64,000 nucleotides of DNA from Anadara kagoshimensis (taxonomy: Eukaryota; Mollusca; Bivalvia; Arcoida; Arcidae). The notes under the pieces are model-generated. The model searched no databases. It was not told the DNA's origin and saw only the letters and a list, made by a program, of their open reading frames with translations. This document shows positions 48,601 through 60,521 of the stretch, piece after piece (the stretch's first letter is position 1; the number at the start of each line of letters is the position of its first letter). The translations under genes and the position numbers were made by a program. The stretch is from contig CM037874.1 of NCBI GenBank assembly GCA_021292105.1, forward strand, positions 19,837,534 through 19,901,533, written 5' to 3'.

Positions 48601-50905
48601 TATACACTGATGCATTGCAATTATAGATAATATAGATAGTTTAAATTGTTTTATTTGTTGAGGGAATTAATTTATATTTGACTTATCGCTTGTTTGAGCG
48701 TTTCATATTCGATATAAACCTATCACTTCTATTAAAGAGATTGATAAATAAAATCCGAGACAAATATCACCGTTTCTTCGCTGAAAATTTAAAGACAATA
48801 TATAACAGTAAATTGAAGTTATAGATATTACAGACAGTTTAATTTGGTTTAGATGTTGAAGAAGGAATTGATTTGCGATTGACTTATCATTTGCCTGACC
48901 TTATGATATTATATATTTAATCTTTCACATATATTACATTACGACCTATAGACAAATACATCAAGTAGAGCCCCCTATATCATTATATATGTCAGTGAAA
49001 ACACTTAAATGTAATGTTTACGATTGGAAATAACAGATTATTTGGCAGTAATAAAGATAGATTTTCTAGTCTAAGGTTTTCTACGTTTAGAGTACAGAAT
49101 CTGTTTCAAATGGAGAAATCCAAAAAAAGATTTACAAAAGAAATAATCAAAATCAGATCCATTGATTTTTTTAGACATGTTAAGAACCATAGTGAATGTT
49201 ATAAGTGTCTATAACTAAATTGCGAGTCATGTACACATTAGAAAGTTGGCAAAAAAATCTACCTTTAAATAAATGCAACCTTATTTTTTCCAATAGTTTG
49301 TACGGTAATCCGACGTTTAATTGCTTTTGTTTTCATTTATGCACAATGAAGGTCCTACAGCGACCAAGCAGGAATCAGTACATTTATATTGAAATTATAG
49401 ATATTTAAAAATGGGTTTAATGTAAAAGGGATTGCTTTGTGATTGACTTATATCTTCTTTGAGGGTATCACATTCGATATTTAACTTATAAAAAAGATTA
49501 CATTACAGTACGAGATATACATTAAGTAAAACCTTATATATTAATTTATGTGTCGGCGAAAACACTTAACTGTAATGTTTACGATTGAAAATAACAGATT
49601 ATTTGACAGTAATAAAAATAGATTTTCTAGTCTAAAAGTTTTTTACGTTTATAGTACAGCATTTATTTCAAATGGAGAAATACGAAAAAAGATTTACAAA
49701 AGAAATAATTCAGATTCCTTGATTTTCTAGACATGTTAAGAACCATAGTGCATGTAATTAGTGTTTATAACTAAATTATTAGTCCTGTACAAATTAGAAA
49801 GTTGGCATAAAAATTTAAATAATGCAACCTTATTATTTTTTTTCAAATCAATTAGTTTGTACGGTAATCCAACGTTTAATTACTATTGTAATCATTTATG
49901 CACATTGAAGGTCCAATAGCGACAGAACAGGAGACAGTATATTTATATCGAAATTAAAGATATTTCAAAATTGGTTTAATGTAAAAGGGATTGCTTTGTG
50001 ATTGACTTATAACTTCTTTGAGGGTATCATATTCGATATTTAACTTTTAAAATAGATTACATTACAGTACGAGATATACATTAAGTAAAGCCTTATATAT
50101 TAATTTATGTGTCGGCGAAAACACTTAACTGTAATGTTTACGATTGGAAATAATAGATTATTTGACAGTTATATAAATAGATCTTCTAGTCTAAAGTTTT
50201 TTTTACGTTTAGAGTACAGCATCTGTTTCAAAAGGAGAAATACGAAAAAAAGATTTACAAAAGAAATAATTCAGATTCCTTGATTTTCTAGACATGTTAA
50301 GAACCATGTAATTAGTGTTTATAACTGAATTATTAGTCCTGTACACATTAGAAAGTTGGCATAAAATTCGACATTTAAATAAATGCAACCTTATTATTTT
50401 TTTCAAATTAATTAGTTTGTACGGTGACCCGAAGTTTAATTACTATTGTAATCATTTATGTACATTGAAGGTCCCACAGCGACAGAGCAGGGGTCACTAT
50501 ATTCATATTGAAATTATAGATATTTAAAAATTGGTTTAATGTAAAAGGTATTTCTTTGTGATTGACATAACTTCTTTGAGGGTATCACATTCGATCATTA
50601 ACTTTTAAAATAGATTACATTACAGTAAAACTTATAGACATATACATCAAGTAAAGCCTTATATATTTATACATGTGTCGGCAAAAACACTTAGATGTAA
50701 TGTTTACGATTGGAAATAACAGATTATTTGACAGTAATAAAAATAGTTTTTCTGGACTTAAGTTGTCATTATTTACAAAGTAAATAATTAAAATCAGATT
50801 CCTTGACTTTTCTAGACATGTTAAGAAAGATGGGTGATGTAATTAGGTTTCAAATGGAGAAGTTATATAAAAAAAATTAGCAAAATGGATAATCAAACAA
50901 AATCA

Positions 50906-51853
50906 AAAACAAACATACTAATCCATTTTCGAATCACAATCCAGAAGCAAAGTAAAAACTTTGGAACTGACAAGTGAACTGACACGTGAACTTCCACCAG
51001 GGAAGTGAGGCCGGGTGCTCCGGAAGGGTAAGCACCTCCTGTTTAGCTAGCTACACCCGCCACGTGTGTAATCAAAATTGTGTGAAAGGAACATGGAAGT
51101 ATGAGACGTCAAATATATCCAAGGCAATCCTGGACACAGAGACATCAAACTTATCAACAATACTGTGATGACGGCCATAAAACATTTTGAGGGCCTTGAT
51201 AAGCCTAGGCTTGCAATATCCCTGAGTCAACAATTAATTTGCAAGTAGCCTACTTCGTTGTACAAAGCCCCCGTAGTGGGAACAAGCTCTACCATAGCGT
51301 ATTAATTGGGAAACAAATACACCATAAGCAGGAGAAGCAAGTATATTGCTGCATAAAAAAAGGAAAAGTTGACAATAGAAAAATTGAAGTCATCACGTTT
51401 GTCATAAAGTTTCAAATGTACCTTTCCTGTGCGTCATAATTCAGGTATAAGTCTAAATATGAAGCAGAACTTTAAGAATCAGTCGTGTCTTTTATATCAA
51501 GCTCACTAGGATAGATGACATTTACATAGTCTCCAAATTTAGGATTCTTAAGAGACAGAACGTCATCTATATATCTGTATGTTGAGTTGAATGATTTTGC
51601 GACAGTTTTCTCTCCAGATTTAACAAGGTTCTGCATAAATTCTGCTTCGTAAGAATAAAGAAACAAATCAGCAAGCAATGGTGCACAGTTTGTACCCATT
51701 GGTATACCGATTGTTTGCTGCAAAACGATATTACCAAACATAAATATGTTATCTATCAAAAACTCCAACATTTTGTTGATGGTATCTTCAGTATATTTTT
51801 GTTTCGAATCCGTATGGTGCTTGACAAAATAACCAGAATCCCTGTTCAGCACC
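50906..51853 (-). mobile_element. Penelope-like element, 5'-truncated; longest copy in the window
   Basis: Minus sense. RT fingers/palm at 51,853-51,472 are followed by frame-broken thumb sequence to about 51,237, then the C-terminal end (FYGRHHSIVDKFDVSVSR) with a stop at 51,072-51,074, then a roughly 166-bp 3' UTR. The UTR contains a hairpin (GGTGCT..AGCACC around TCCGGAAGGGTA, about 51,013-51,036). Direct repeats CAAAATCA flank it (50,898-50,905; 51,853-51,860), though part may belong to the tail. A paralogous satellite unit at 52,440-52,500 shows the unoccupied site. No GIY-YIG endonuclease follows the RT. Confidence 0.85.
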
Positions 51854-51855
51854 AA
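51237..51855 (-). pseudogene. Penelope-like reverse transcriptase remnant
   Basis: The first 127 residues are open and include GIPMGTNCAPLLADLF, LYSYEAEF and the catalytic YRYIDD box (two Asp). The frame then hits a stop after SELDIKDTTDS. Downstream pieces in shifted frames read KLYDKRDDFNFSIVNF and SPAYGVFVSQLIRYGRACS, then RLLAN, all expected in Penelope-type RTs. There is no start codon because the element is truncated at the 5' side. Not functional as it stands. Confidence 0.85.
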
Positions 51856-53699
51856 AATCAGACTCCTCTATTCAGAAAAAGGGTAGATGTTATTAGATTA
51901 CTCTCTAATGTCTATTACTAAATTCTGAATTCTGTACACCATGTACACATGAGTTAGTTGGCATAACAAAACTTTAAAAGGCATGAAATAAAGCAACCAT
52001 TAATACATGTATAAATGTCGTCATCTCTGAAAAATTAATATATTATGGATATTTTAAATTAATTTATTTGTCAAAGGAATTAATTTGTGATTGACTAAAC
52101 AATTGTTTGACCGTATCACATTTGATATTTAACCTATAAAAACGATTGCATTACAGTAGAATTTATAGACATATACATCAAGTAGAACCTTCTATATTAT
52201 TATATGTGTCGGCGGAAACACTTAACTGTAATGTTTACGATTCGAAATAACATATTGTTTGACAGTAATAAGAATAGATTTTCTAGACTTAGGTTTTTAT
52301 GATTTAGAATACGACGTCTGTTTCAAATGGAGAAGTTATACGAAAAAAGATTTACAAAAATAAATAATTAAAATCAGATTCTTTGACTTTTCTAGACATG
52401 TTAAGAAACATGAATGATGTAATTCGGTTTCAAATGGAGAAGTTATACGAAAAAAAAAGATTTGCAAAATGAATAATCAAAATCAGATTCCTCTACTCAG
52501 AAAGAGGGTAGGTGTTATTAGATTACTCTCTAAGTGTCTATTACTAAATTTTGAATTCTGTACACATGAGTTAGTTGTCATAGCAAAACTTCCTTTAAAA
52601 GGCATGAAATAAAGCAAGCATTAATATATTAATGTCGTCATCTCTGATAAATTAAAAATTATGGATATTTCAAATTAATTTATTTGTCAAAGGAATTGAT
52701 TTGTGATTGACTTATTAATTGTGTGACCGTATCACATTCGATATTTAACCCATAATATAGATTACACTACAGAAGAACCTTTAGACATATACATCAAGTA
52801 GAACCTTCTATATTATTATATATGTCAGTGAAAACACTTACCAGTAACGTTCACGATGAGAAATAACAAATTATACGACAGTAATAAAGACAGATTTTCT
52901 AGTCTAACGGATTTGCACTGCATCTGCCTAAAACAAATTGGAGTCTTAGGAAAAATCTGGTGCAGAACAATTCATTAAAGTCAGATTTCTCGAAATGCTG
53001 ATCTTTCGGGACATGTTAAGAATCAATCAGATATTGATGATGTTATATTAGGGTACTGTATAGGTGAATTGAATGTTAATAAATAAACTTCGGTTCCTGT
53101 AGACAGTAGTTAGTTTGCATTACTAAGCAACATTATATGCTGGTAGCTTAACCCTTTTTATAATTTTCTTTTCATACTTATTAATTTGTAATTTATCTAA
53201 CATTAAATTGCTAACTATGATATTCATAAATGTACATTCAAGGTCCATTTGTGACCGGGCATAAGACACTATAGTTTTGTAACAAATCATCTGAATTAAA
53301 TATATAAGGGAATTTTTAAGAGTTTTATTTAATGAAGGAATGATTTGTGATTGACTTATCACTTGTCTGGCCGTAATACATTCAATATTTAACCTATGAA
53401 ATAGATTACATTACGTCGAACCTATAGACATCGCCTTCTATATCATTATATGTGTCGGTGAAAACACTTAATGGTAATGTTTACGATTGGAAATATCAGA
53501 TTGTATGGCAGTAATGATAGATTTTCTAATCCAAAAATTTTCACCGTTTGGACTCAAGGTCTTATTGACTTCATCTGTCTCAAAGGGGCGTTTTAATAAG
53601 CATGACCAAAATCAGATTCCCAAAAAATACTGGCTTCTTGGCATGTTAAGAATTACGTACACAACCTAATGCACCATTGAAAGTCTGAATATTCAAAAA

Positions 53700-54335
53700 T
53701 ACGTGCAACATTGTTGATGCCGGGTAAAACGGCATTCAGCCAACAGACAAATCAATACATTATTTCTGGTTAGGTTTATATACTGAAATTAGCATATTAC
53801 AGGCATTTGCACTTGTTATAATTAAGTTGGATATGGATACCTAACATCATGTACATGCATTTATTTCAACAGTTCATAGTTTTTATGTTGTTTTATAGAC
53901 TAACCCTTTTTGTATTTCACTTGACTGTTATTGAAGTCAAGTTGGTTATACCGAAACATTGACTGGTACTTTGAATCGCATTTTTATAAACTTACTTAGA
54001 TAAAAGGAGAATGTTTAAAGCGGAAAGAAGAGATCCGAAAAAAGAAATGATATTATGCAAATTTTATAGATATCATGCGGGATATTTGATTTCTGAAATA
54101 TGAATTTGTGCAATACTCATTAAAGCACATTTGCACGAATATTTCCCGAAACGCTTGATATAATTTCAATTTAATAAATAGGAATAAAACAGTTAATGCA
54201 CCTAGCGATATGAAATCCGTATCTATAATTTTTTTTTCAAAATTACAATTTAAATTTAGTTCTCCATGCGTCATTTACATATTTTATTATTTGGAATATA
54301 ATGCATATGGATAATTATTGTCATTGGCAGTTCTT
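53700..54335. other. No gene seen
   Basis: AT-rich flank of the satellite array. Confidence 0.45.
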
Positions 54336-54337
54336 TC

Positions 54338-54680
54338 ACTATGGTAGCTCAGTTGGTAGTGTTTGCTTCGTATGTAGAAGGTCGTTGGTTCTAACCCCAG
54401 CCAAGACTTAAAAGTAGGTAGTGACTGTTCTTTCGCCAATTACTCGGTATGTAAAAATGAAAATTATTGGGTCCTTCGGATGAGACCTTAAAAACCGATG
54501 TCCCTTGTCATGACAGTCGTGGAACGTTCAGGAGCCCTCCCAGAATATTTCCCTGAAGAGCGCACTGGAAAAGTAAAAAAAATGCTACTTCACCTATTAT
54601 GCTATAGCTGGTGACGTATCGGTATAAATGAAATACTATTATCTGGGACGTTAAGCCCCACTCACTCACTCAACCGATCA
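54338..54680 (+). mobile_element. SINE family A, full-length but older
   Basis: ATGGTAGCTCAGTTGGTAG (A box), GGTCGTTGGTTCTAACCCC (B box), GACTGTTCTTTCGCCAA and the end GGGACGTTAAGCCCC with CACTCACTCA repeats match the 33-kb copy throughout. Target duplications are not clear. Confidence 0.8.
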
Positions 54681-54719
54681 ACCAATCCATCGGTTTATCA
54701 ATTTATCAATGTTTGGCAA

Positions 54720-56150
54720 TTTTAGTAACATATTGTTGTTTAGTTTATGTTTATGTGGGTAACCAGTTTAGTAAAAAATACTTTTCAAGCAGAATTGCAA
54801 AAATAGGCGTTTCTGTACTTGGGAAATTTATGTGTATTGTATTTGTTGATTTTTATCACTCTCTCTTATCTTTTAGTAAAACATAGTGTTTGAAAAGGTT
54901 AACTTCATAAATCATGACAGACAACCCGTGTTTAGAGAATAGCAACTGCAATCAAAAGCGGTTATATATGACAAAAACATCAATTAAGGAAAGATTTACA
55001 GTTCATTCTAAAATAGATCCGTAATCATTATATATTTCTTGAAGAAGACAACTGTCTTAACTCAACACGTAGCGTATTTCACTTTTAAACAAGCACCTGT
55101 CATTTAAACACTTTCTTATGTAAGAGTTTCAGATCCTTTCTCTTATATGTGATAGAAAGTTACAAAAATGTCAATATTGTTACACAAAACAACAGGTATA
55201 GTTGTCGGATTTGTCGGGAATATTCAGAAACAAATATTAAACTTTGACTTTTGTGATCAATCAGTTGATTAAAATAGACAGTCGTTAATTTAGTCAAACA
55301 AGTTCATGTGGACTTTTGTGTTTTTTCGCCAATAAAATATAACAGAAGAGTCAATCATGATGCATTTAAACAGCAGGAACAAACACAGAATTACGATTTA
55401 AAATTTTAAGGTAAAATGTTTTTGGCACATTCAATTTATTAGACTTGTCATATACCAGATGATGGGAACAGAGAATTGTTCTTTTCGTGTAGAAAGTCCG
55501 TATGGACATTTTTTATCGCTAAAAATAATTCATTGGTTTGAAATATGTCAATCCGGATGTGCAAAATGCAAGTAACGTCATGTGAGATATAATGTTTTGG
55601 ACATTAAACTAGTATTTTCATTGAAAATAGGCAAATGACTTTAAAAGTGCGTAAACCAAGTTCGGTTGTTTTGGAATACAATTCCTCAACAGTAATGCTT
55701 TAACTAACATTGTAAAACTAAAATTTCTAAATCTAAAAAGGCTTTTATTTAAAAATGTTAGTGAGGTATGAATTACAATATATATGCCGTATTTTGAAAA
55801 CATCAATTTGGTAGTATTTGGCGCATGTTCTCTCTGTCTTGCCGGCTGTCCATATTACGGAAGTGTGCAAATGTACTTTATTTAAACTACAAAATATATC
55901 ACAAGCATAATTAGTGAAAAAAGCAGTTTATGATATTTTTTTTAATTTCAGGCACGCTAGTCTTTATATTGGTCGAAATTGCCCCCATTTCCACTACAAA
56001 GGCTTTTTAATTCATGTTTAAAGGATTATCTCCCAAATCAACATTGCTTTTCCCATTTCTTTGAACAATAAGCCAAGTACCAGAATTGCGTGACAGCGTT
56101 CTGTCAAAAGTGACTACAAGCGTGATAACAAGTAACCATAAAGTAATATT
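54720..56150. other. No gene; holds one degraded hammerhead-like motif
   Basis: At 55,654-55,699 on the minus strand, stem II GGAAT/ATTCC with loop TGT and the core CTGTTGA are visible. The cleavage triplet and stem I are lost. AAAATAGGCGTTTCTGTAC near 54,800 also occurs at 23,023. No coding frame. Confidence 0.4.
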
Positions 56151-56162
56151 ATATTTATATTT

Positions 56163-56686
56163 CGCCAGAAACTTTGGAACAACCACTGTGTGTCCACAAA
56201 AGTAAAAGGCAAGATCTACAGAGCAGTTGTGGTATCTACACTATTGTATGGAGCCGAATCCTGGACAATCTATAGACGACATGTGAAGAAGCTCCATACC
56301 TTCATGATGCGCCATCTAAGATCCATATTGAAAATAAACTGGAAGGATAAAGTGACTAACAAGGAAGTGCTCGACAAAATGGGCCTACCATCCATGGAAG
56401 ATCTCCTGATCAGAAAAAATCTACGTTGGACTGGACACCTAATGAGGATGCAAAGCGACAGAATCCCAAGGCAGATTCTGTTCTCACAGCTGCCAGTTGG
56501 AAGAAGAAAGAGGGGCAGACCACGCCTCCGTTTCAAGGATACCATCAAAAGAAACCTGAAGCAGAGAAACATCAAGCTGAACTCCTGGGCGAAACTGTCG
56601 CAGCATAGGAACACATGGAGACAAGCGGTGAAGTAATTTCAGGAAAACAGACATAGTCGCTCTGCGACTGTCAGCAGATGATGATG
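56163..56686 (+). mobile_element. 5'-truncated RTE-like non-LTR retrotransposon
   Basis: About 157 codons open from RQKLWNNHCVSTK, through VSTLLYGAESWTIYRR, LRSILKINWKDKVTN, LPSMEDLLIRKNLRWTGHL and RRKRGRPRLRFKD, to a stop at 56,634-56,636. This is the region C-terminal to the RT in RTE-type elements. A 3' tail with GATGATGATGAT follows. The 6-bp word ATATTT at 56,157-56,162 and 56,687-56,692 may be the target duplication. There is no native start; the frame is intact, so insertion is recent. Confidence 0.85.
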
Positions 56687-57159
56687 ATATTTTAAGCGTT
56701 TTATCTGTAAACAAAAATCTGTTAACTATTTTTTAAAATTATTTCTAGTTTCTATTTCAAAAAATCCAGCAGTTATTAATTTGATTGAACTCGTATTGAA
56801 AAATCAGTTTAAAGAACATCGGACATCTTTTTGAGTCAAACTGCCAAGTGTATCTACCTACGAATGTTTTAACTCCTGTTTTGATCCCAATATGCTAGTC
56901 ATAAAATATTTGACAAAAGACTACAAAACACCATTCCTACACAATAAACCTTTTAACTCTTCATAGGTCGCATAGCATACATTTGATAGTTTTCAAATGT
57001 TTCATCCAAAAAATGAAACCATAAATATTTCTCTAAAAGCTAAAAGGAAATTGAAAACCCCTCAGTGACAGGCTAAAAGAATCAAAAACCGAAAACAAGG
57101 TCATCATTTAAATAATTAATAAAGATTTTGACAAGAAAAATATTTTTAGGAAATCAAAT

Positions 57160-57192
57160 TAGTAAAAATAAAAAATAAATAAATAAATAATC
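57160..57192. repeat. AAAT-type microsatellite
   Basis: AAATAAATAAATAAATAA run. A similar run is at 63,358-63,379. Confidence 0.8.
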
Positions 57193-57427
57193 GGAATATG
57201 TTTATATATTTAGTTTTGAGGATTGTTTTATCAAACTGGATACATACTGAAGAATATATACTAGGCAATGTCTATACGGCACGACACAAGAGCCAACCAG
57301 AATGTACATTTAATAACAGCTTAACTCGAGGTATAAATATAGAGTACGGCTTCTCAATTGGTTGGCAGATTAGAGATGCATTTTATTTATTTATGACTAG
57401 TCTATGTTATGTACTTATTCAGAAAAC

Positions 57428-57438
57428 AGGAGAGAGAG

Positions 57439-57485
<47 letters not shown>
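57428..57485. repeat. GA microsatellite
   Basis: A GA tract with a few GG interruptions. It creates a spurious Arg/Glu-rich frame. Confidence 0.9.
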
Positions 57486-57486
<1 letters not shown>

Positions 57487-57549
57487 ATGGCCATCGTCAC
57501 AATAATTTTAATAAGTATTCAAAATTTTACTGAATGTATCTTGCGTATC

Positions 57550-57755
57550 TAATATAAGTTACGTGTTCCTTTCATCCCCAACTTTGAACTCAAATGTGCT
57601 GGTGTACCTAGATAAAACCGGAGGGGCTTACATACCCTTTTGGAGCAAATGGCCTTACTTCCTCGGTGGAAGTTGAGTGTTTGACAGAATTTGTCAGTTT
57701 GGAAAAATGCTGCTTTTGGTATTATGATTTGAACAGGGATTGGTATGTTTCTGGT
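57550..57755 (+). mobile_element. Penelope-like element 3' UTR
   Basis: GTTCCTTTCATCCCC, ACCGGAGGGGCTTAC, TCCTCGGTGGAAGTTG, TTTGTCAGTTTGG and GATTGGTATGTTTC keep the family order. Confidence 0.65.
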
Positions 57756-57779
57756 TAAGAATCAATCACTATTAAAAGA

Positions 57780-58720
57780 TTACGGTAACGACTATGGAAT
57801 GAGAATTCATAATTAGCGATTATAACTTTAGATTTGTCTCTTTCCCAGCTTTAATTGATATTGTTATTGCTTCATAATAAAGATATAAAACAATCTATTT
57901 ATGTGTTTTTGGAATGAGATTTGTATCACAGAAGAAAATAACCATTAAATGTCATATCATAGTAAAGGGATTTGTAATCCATTGTATAGATTTCACGATT
58001 TCTAGATTCAGACATTCCCTTGTCTAAGGCTATATCACGTTATTGATTTAAACTAAAAAGAACATATTAATTACTAAAACACAACTTCTTGTTGGTTATT
58101 GTTAGACACAATAAAAATCCCGAAAAACCATTAAAATGATATAAAAGCCACCTCTGTGATGTCTTGTAAACATCGTTTTACTCTAGACAAACCTGATAAC
58201 TAAATGATATTTTCTATAACCAAGGAAACATTTATTTTCTGTGTGATTACTCTTAAATTCTATTGATTACTCGTCCTGTAAAGAGCGGGTTAAATAAATG
58301 TAACTCGATAACATTATCGTGAGCAAAGATATTTACATACAAAATATACATTTGGCATCTTAAAACGCATGCTAGACAAACAGTTAATAAAATACACATG
58401 CATTTTGAGTTGTTTTAAAGGGAGGGGTAAATTGTATTGAAGGTCTGCCATGTTTGTTATTTGAATCTTCAAGATCGTGTTTTTATCTAATTAGTTAGTT
58501 GGACATTGCCATGCATGTTTGATTGTGATTGAATTATACTTGGAACTTAATGTTATAGAAATACGAGGCAGTCACATGCCCGGTAAAAATGAGGTAAATA
58601 TTTCTCAAAATTTGCAGTTTAAAAAGCATGTAACCGACAATAACCAAAGCCGTCAAGAACGTTAACACGGCATAACAAAACAAATAAATGTAAAAAAATA
58701 CATTTAAACACATATTTGAT
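57780..58720. other. No gene seen
   Basis: AT-rich; no supported feature. Confidence 0.45.
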
Positions 58721-58727
58721 TATTTAA

Positions 58728-58900
58728 CATGTGGTGTGTGTAGCTAGCTTGACAGGTGGTGTTTACCCTTCCCGATTGTCCCGTCTTGTTTCTCTTGTGG
58801 AGGATCGTGGACAAGTTATGCTAAATTTGTCAGTTTCAAAGTTTTGCTTTACTTATAGGCTTTTGATTTGAATATATCAAAATGTTTGTAGCTGACATTA
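58728..58900 (+). mobile_element. Penelope-like element 3' UTR
   Basis: GTGTAGCTAGCTTGACAGG, GGTGTTTACCCTTCCCG and TTGTCAGTTTCAAAG are recognisable; the terminus is diverged. Confidence 0.65.
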
Positions 58901-58909
58901 AGTGGACAT

Positions 58910-60500
58910 TGGAGAACATTATACATGATACAAATAAAAACTACGCCAGTTATAATCATAGCGTGGGAAAACGATGAAAAGTTCTGCGAAGATCTTACAA
59001 TTTGTGTTGTTTATTCTGTTGCGTTTTTTTAAATTGCTATTTAATTTTTTCTACAGGGGAAATGCTTTTCTCTGACAATTTGCCAATGGATAGCAACTAG
59101 GCGTAATTAAGAAGAAACGAAAAAGAATTTGTCAAAACACTATCATAGTTGCAATTCGACGTTTACAATTACGCCAATCCTAGTGCTATGAAATTAGGAA
59201 TCACTTTGAGTAGAACAAACACAAAAACCATTCATCTTTAAAGAATGGATAAAAATCTTAACACGGTAAACTAAGTATAAAATACCGAAAACGTCTTTCA
59301 GTAACAAACAATTTTATTTTATATAAATAAATAATATAAGTTATTTATTAAATATACCACATGCTGATGATATGAACTTGGCAAATATGAGTACATCTAA
59401 TAACAGGGATATGACGTATGGTTCATTTTGATTCTCGCATGTGTTTAATAATGTGAATTAAAAACAATAAACATCACGTAATCTTATTAAAAACAGTTAA
59501 ATCTGGTAAAACCATCACCTTTATATAAGGACCGCTTGTTTATAAGTATCAGTCTCAAATTTCTCTTTAATTTACTACAAACTGAATATTAATAGTTATT
59601 AGAAAGCCCGATAGTTTCGCACTTTAAAAAATCATGATAGCACTACAGTTAGAAGGCTGAAAGTATACAATAATTGACTGGAATTGGTGGCAATAGCAAT
59701 TTCTTTGGCACTTGAGGTTCTGAATATTGCCCGACGCTAAGTGGAATCGAAATTGGCATTGAGAGAAATCCAAAATGACTATTTTTGTTGGTCGGGCAAA
59801 AAGTAAGATTTTTTTCAATGGATTTGTATAAGATATAATGTTTGTGAATATAACAATTATATTGTTGCCCCTAGAACATGTAATGGAATGCTGGATTTTT
59901 GTAAATTAGTGTCTGATCAAATCTAGAGGCCTCCACTTTTGCCTGCGTAAGCAATTGTATTTCAATAGCATTTATTGCAAAAAAACTTGCAAGAAGTGCA
60001 TATGGGAAATTTGGATGAAGAAGAAATTGATGTGTTATCCGTTTGTATCAACCAACTCATACAATGTTGGCAAAATGATTTTCACAGACGTGTTAATCTG
60101 ATTTGATTGATTCCTAGATTTTTCAATGTAACTTAAAGTTTTAGTGGAAGGTACAAAAAAAGTTCTTCGCAAAAAAATGTGAATTGACATTCTGATAGCC
60201 ACGTACAATTGATCTGACAAAAGTTGATGCTATATTCATCCGCCTGTCTTTTAAAACCACTGCACTGGGTCCTTATATAGAGGTTTTACTGAACGGAAAT
60301 CATATACTTAACACTTAATCAGCCTTACGTAATTATTCATGACTGTATATAAACCAGACTTACCAGTTTGTTCAATATTAGCCATTAACATAAGCTGCTA
60401 ATCGCAGAGATACAGAATTACAAGTAAAATAAAGTTTAAATTATCTCCCTGATTCTCGGTAACGTATACACATCCTGCCTGTGGAAGAAACAGACCTCCC
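58910..60500. other. No gene seen downstream of the GPCR
   Basis: A minus-strand AATAAA at 59,971-59,976 is a possible GPCR poly-A signal, about 550 bp past its stop. Several short frames have no domain. Confidence 0.4.
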
Positions 60501-60521
60501 TGGAGGAAAAAGGAGGCTAAT

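Larger units (their letters stand above)
48610..53660. repeat. Satellite-like tandem array, 560-630-bp units
   Basis: The marker GAAAACACTTAACTGTAATG (or a close variant) occurs at about 48,995, 49,557, 50,117, 50,681, 52,214, 52,832 and 53,461. Successive spacings are near 560, 560, 564, 1,533, 618 and 629 bp. The long gap is explained by the 948-bp insertion at 50,906-51,853. Units share TTTCTAGTCTAAAG, CAAATGGAGAAAT, AGACATGTTAAGAA and TGTGATTGACTTAT. Partial units precede the first marker. Short frames repeat with the units and are not genes. Confidence 0.85.

Noticed and set aside
48991..53480. Recurring 60-70-residue frames across the satellite
   Set aside because: They repeat with the unit, differ in frame and stops between units, and have no domain.
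48991..53480. CRISPR-like regular repeats
   Set aside because: Units of 560-630 bp without short-repeat/spacer structure, in a eukaryotic genome.
56270..56714. Other frames over the RTE fragment
   Set aside because: Shadows of the true plus-strand frame with its LYGAESW and RRKRGRPR motifs.
57198..57533. 111-residue frame with an Arg/Glu-rich end
   Set aside because: The charged part is a GA microsatellite, and the rest shows no domain.
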